Assembly (NCBI RefSeq): GCF_009688965.1
Contig: NZ_AP021875.1
Location: forward strand, 2,232,001 to 2,296,000
Length of the DNA: 64,000 nucleotides
Reading direction: 5' to 3'
DNA from: Desulfosarcina widdelii
Lineage (GTDB): Bacteria; Desulfobacterota; Desulfobacteria; Desulfobacterales; Desulfosarcinaceae
The notes under the pieces were generated by a model, which searched no databases, was not told where the DNA came from, and saw only the letters and a program-made list of their open reading frames with translations. A program made the translations under genes and the position numbers. Below, piece by piece: positions 62,639 to 64,000 of this stretch. Each line of letters opens with the position of its first letter. Position 1 is the first letter of the stretch.

Positions 62639-64000
62639 CCGTACGCAAAAAAATCCGCATCGGCGAACTGCTGGTGCAGCACCGCATCATCACCGACGAA
62701 CAACTGCGCACGGCGTTGGCGGAGCAGAAGCGGTCCGGCAGCAAGCTGGGACATACGCTAGTGGAACTGGGCTATCTCAGCAAAGCCGGATTCCTCCAAT
62801 TTCTCGCTCAGCAGTTGCAGGTTCCCTACATTGATCTGAAGCGATATCAGATCGAGGAAGAGGTCGTCCGCCTGCTGCCGGAAATTTATATCCGCCGTTT
62901 CAGGGCCCTGGTGCTGGCCGAGAAAAAAGACGGGCTGCTGGTCGGCATGGCCGATCCCACCGACATCTTCGCCTTTGACGAATTGCGCCGTATTTTGCAG
63001 CGCCCCATCCATTCGGCCGTGGTCGGCGAAGACGAACTGCTGGACATCGTCGATCGCATCTACCGGCGCACCGACGAAATCAGCCATATCGCCGGTGAAC
63101 TCAGCGAAGAACTCAGTGAAGGCGGCATCGACATCGAGTCCCTTCTGATCGACAGCGAAACCGAAGACGCACCGGTGGTGCGCTTGATTCGCACGCTGTT
63201 CGAAGATGCCGTCCAAATCGGCGCATCGGACATCCACATCGAACCGGACGAATCGGTATTACGCATCCGTCAGCGCGTTGATGGCCTGCTGCACGAACAA
63301 GTCATGAAAGAAAAACGCATCGGCGGGGCCTTGGTGTCCCGGCTGAAGCTGATGAGCGGCCTGGATATCTCCGAACGGCGGCTGCCACAGGACGGCCGTT
63401 TCAACATCCGCGTTCGGGGGCGCAGCATCGATATCCGGCTGTCCACCATGCCGCTGCAATACGGCGAGTCGGTGGTTATGCGTCTGCTCGACCAGACCGG
63501 CGGGGTGCTCGAACTGGAGCAGATCGGCATGTCAAAAGACATGCTGGGCCGGTTTCGCAACCTGATTCACAGGCCCCACGGTCTTGTGCTGGTTACCGGC
63601 CCCACCGGCAGCGGGAAGACCACCACCCTCTACGGAGCCCTGAACGAACTCAACGACCCCGCCAAGAAAATTATCACCGTCGAGGACCCGGTGGAGTACC
63701 GCCTGCCGCGTATCAACCAGGTACAGGTAAAAAGCCGTATCGATCTGTCCTTCGCCCGGGTGCTGCGGTCCGCCCTGCGGCAAGACCCCGATATCGTCAT
63801 GATCGGCGAGATGCGCGACCAGGAGACCGCCGAGATCGGCCTGCGCGCGGCCATGACCGGCCATCTGGTGCTTTCCACCCTGCACACCAACGATGCCGTG
63901 AGCACCGCCCTGCGGCTGATCGACATGGGCGCCGAAGGGTTCGTGGTGGGCAGTTCTCTTTTAGGCATCCTGGCCCAGCGTCTGGTGCGCCGCATCTGCG
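62635..64000 (+). CDS. mshE: MshE, c-di-GMP-binding pilus extension ATPase (runs off the window)
   Basis: 455 residues are visible. The N-terminus has the MshEN c-di-GMP motif (R8-I-G10, L24, L28, Q31, L38-G39, L42, G46) in RIGELLVQHRIITDEQLRTALAEQ. A GspE-type ATPase follows: Walker A GPTGSGKTT at about 322, the Asp box VEDPVEYR, the Walker B segment DPDIVMIGEMRD at about 384, and the His box STLHTNDA. It powers MSHA pilus assembly when c-di-GMP is bound. The gene continues past the window, and the usual downstream mshG and pilin genes are not visible. Confidence 0.93.
   Translation, partial: MTVRKKIRIGELLVQHRIITDEQLRTALAEQKRSGSKLGHTLVELGYLSKAGFLQFLAQQLQVPYIDLKRYQIEEEVVRLLPEIYIRRFRALVLAEKKDGLLVGMADPTDIFAFDELRRILQRPIHSAVVGEDELLDIVDRIYRRTDEISHIAGELSEELSEGGIDIESLLIDSETEDAPVVRLIRTLFEDAVQIGASDIHIEPDESVLRIRQRVDGLLHEQVMKEKRIGGALVSRLKLMSGLDISERRLPQDGRFNIRVRGRSIDIRLSTMPLQYGESVVMRLLDQTGGVLELEQIGMSKDMLGRFRNLIHRPHGLVLVTGPTGSGKTTTLYGALNELNDPAKKIITVEDPVEYRLPRINQVQVKSRIDLSFARVLRSALRQDPDIVMIGEMRDQETAEIGLRAAMTGHLVLSTLHTNDAVSTALRLIDMGAEGFVVGSSLLGILAQRLVRRIC

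Noticed and set aside
1..64000. CRISPR array or restriction/defence island
   Set aside because: No regular direct repeats with spacers, no cas genes, no restriction or known defence genes were seen.

Overview
The window looks like the chromosome of a strictly anaerobic deltaproteobacterium (Desulfobacterota, probably Desulfobacterales). The reasons are the flavin-based electron-bifurcation genes (HdrA, MvhD, formate dehydrogenase), a tungsten-type aldehyde ferredoxin oxidoreductase relative, many PAS, HDOD and chemoreceptor proteins, a c-di-GMP riboswitch and a deltaproteobacterial-style insertion sequence. The genus cannot be fixed from the sequence alone.

Region 1, 1-10.3 kb, minus strand: a tightly coupled redox operon reading from 7722 down past position 1. 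It encodes a Tat-type four-cluster ferredoxin, an AOR-family oxidoreductase, a second signal-bearing ferredoxin, an HdrA-like flavoprotein, a full HdrA, MvhD, an FdhB/FrhB-like protein and the first residues of FdhA. Directly upstream lie a NarX/NarL-type histidine kinase and response regulator on the same strand, with a TAGGTA/TACCTA palindrome between them and the operon. The arrangement suggests an oxidoreductase coupled to formate and ferredoxin through flavin-based bifurcation, under two-component control.

Region 2, 11.3-18.1 kb: signalling genes. These are an HDOD protein, a GAF histidine kinase, two orphan periplasmic solute-binding proteins, an HD-GYP gene split by an in-frame stop, an AbrB-like regulator and a small zinc protein.

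Region 3, about 18.1-33 kb: a decaying accessory region. It holds a candidate sigma-54-driven small RNA, a C-terminally truncated integrase, three insertion sequences (one ISNCY-like, one IS3 with a GTC target duplication, and one unusual element of about 2.9 kb with two DDE transposases), dispersed repeat modules, and several broken genes: an ATC-hydrolase-like gene split by IS3, a hemerythrin, a solute-binding protein and an RbsB-like fragment. Among the debris is an intact-looking unit: a sigma-70 promoter, a c-di-GMP-I (GEMM) riboswitch with an overlapping terminator, and three small genes.

Region 4, 33-47.5 kb: a membrane adenylate/guanylate cyclase with TPRs, a multi-PAS hybrid kinase, a second AbrB-like regulator about 90% identical to the first, a DUF169 protein, a LysR regulator, small Cys-rich ORFs, a SpoIIAA-like protein, an EAL-HDOD protein, a DksA/TraR-type protein and tRNA-Trp.

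Region 5, 47.7-55.6 kb: a chemosensory cluster with two chemoreceptors, a PAS-LuxR regulator, a small protein, a CheA-like protein without a histidine phosphotransfer domain and with a degenerate ATP site but two CheW domains, and a separate CheW. No CheY, CheR or CheB is present.

Region 6, 55.8-64 kb: a DUF374 acyltransferase, then an MSHA-type pilus operon (mshI, pilN-like, mshJ, mshK, mshL, mshN, mshE) without mshM in its usual place. The MshE N-terminus carries the c-di-GMP-binding MshEN motif. With the riboswitch, the HD-GYP remnant and the EAL-HDOD protein, c-di-GMP is a recurring theme of the window.
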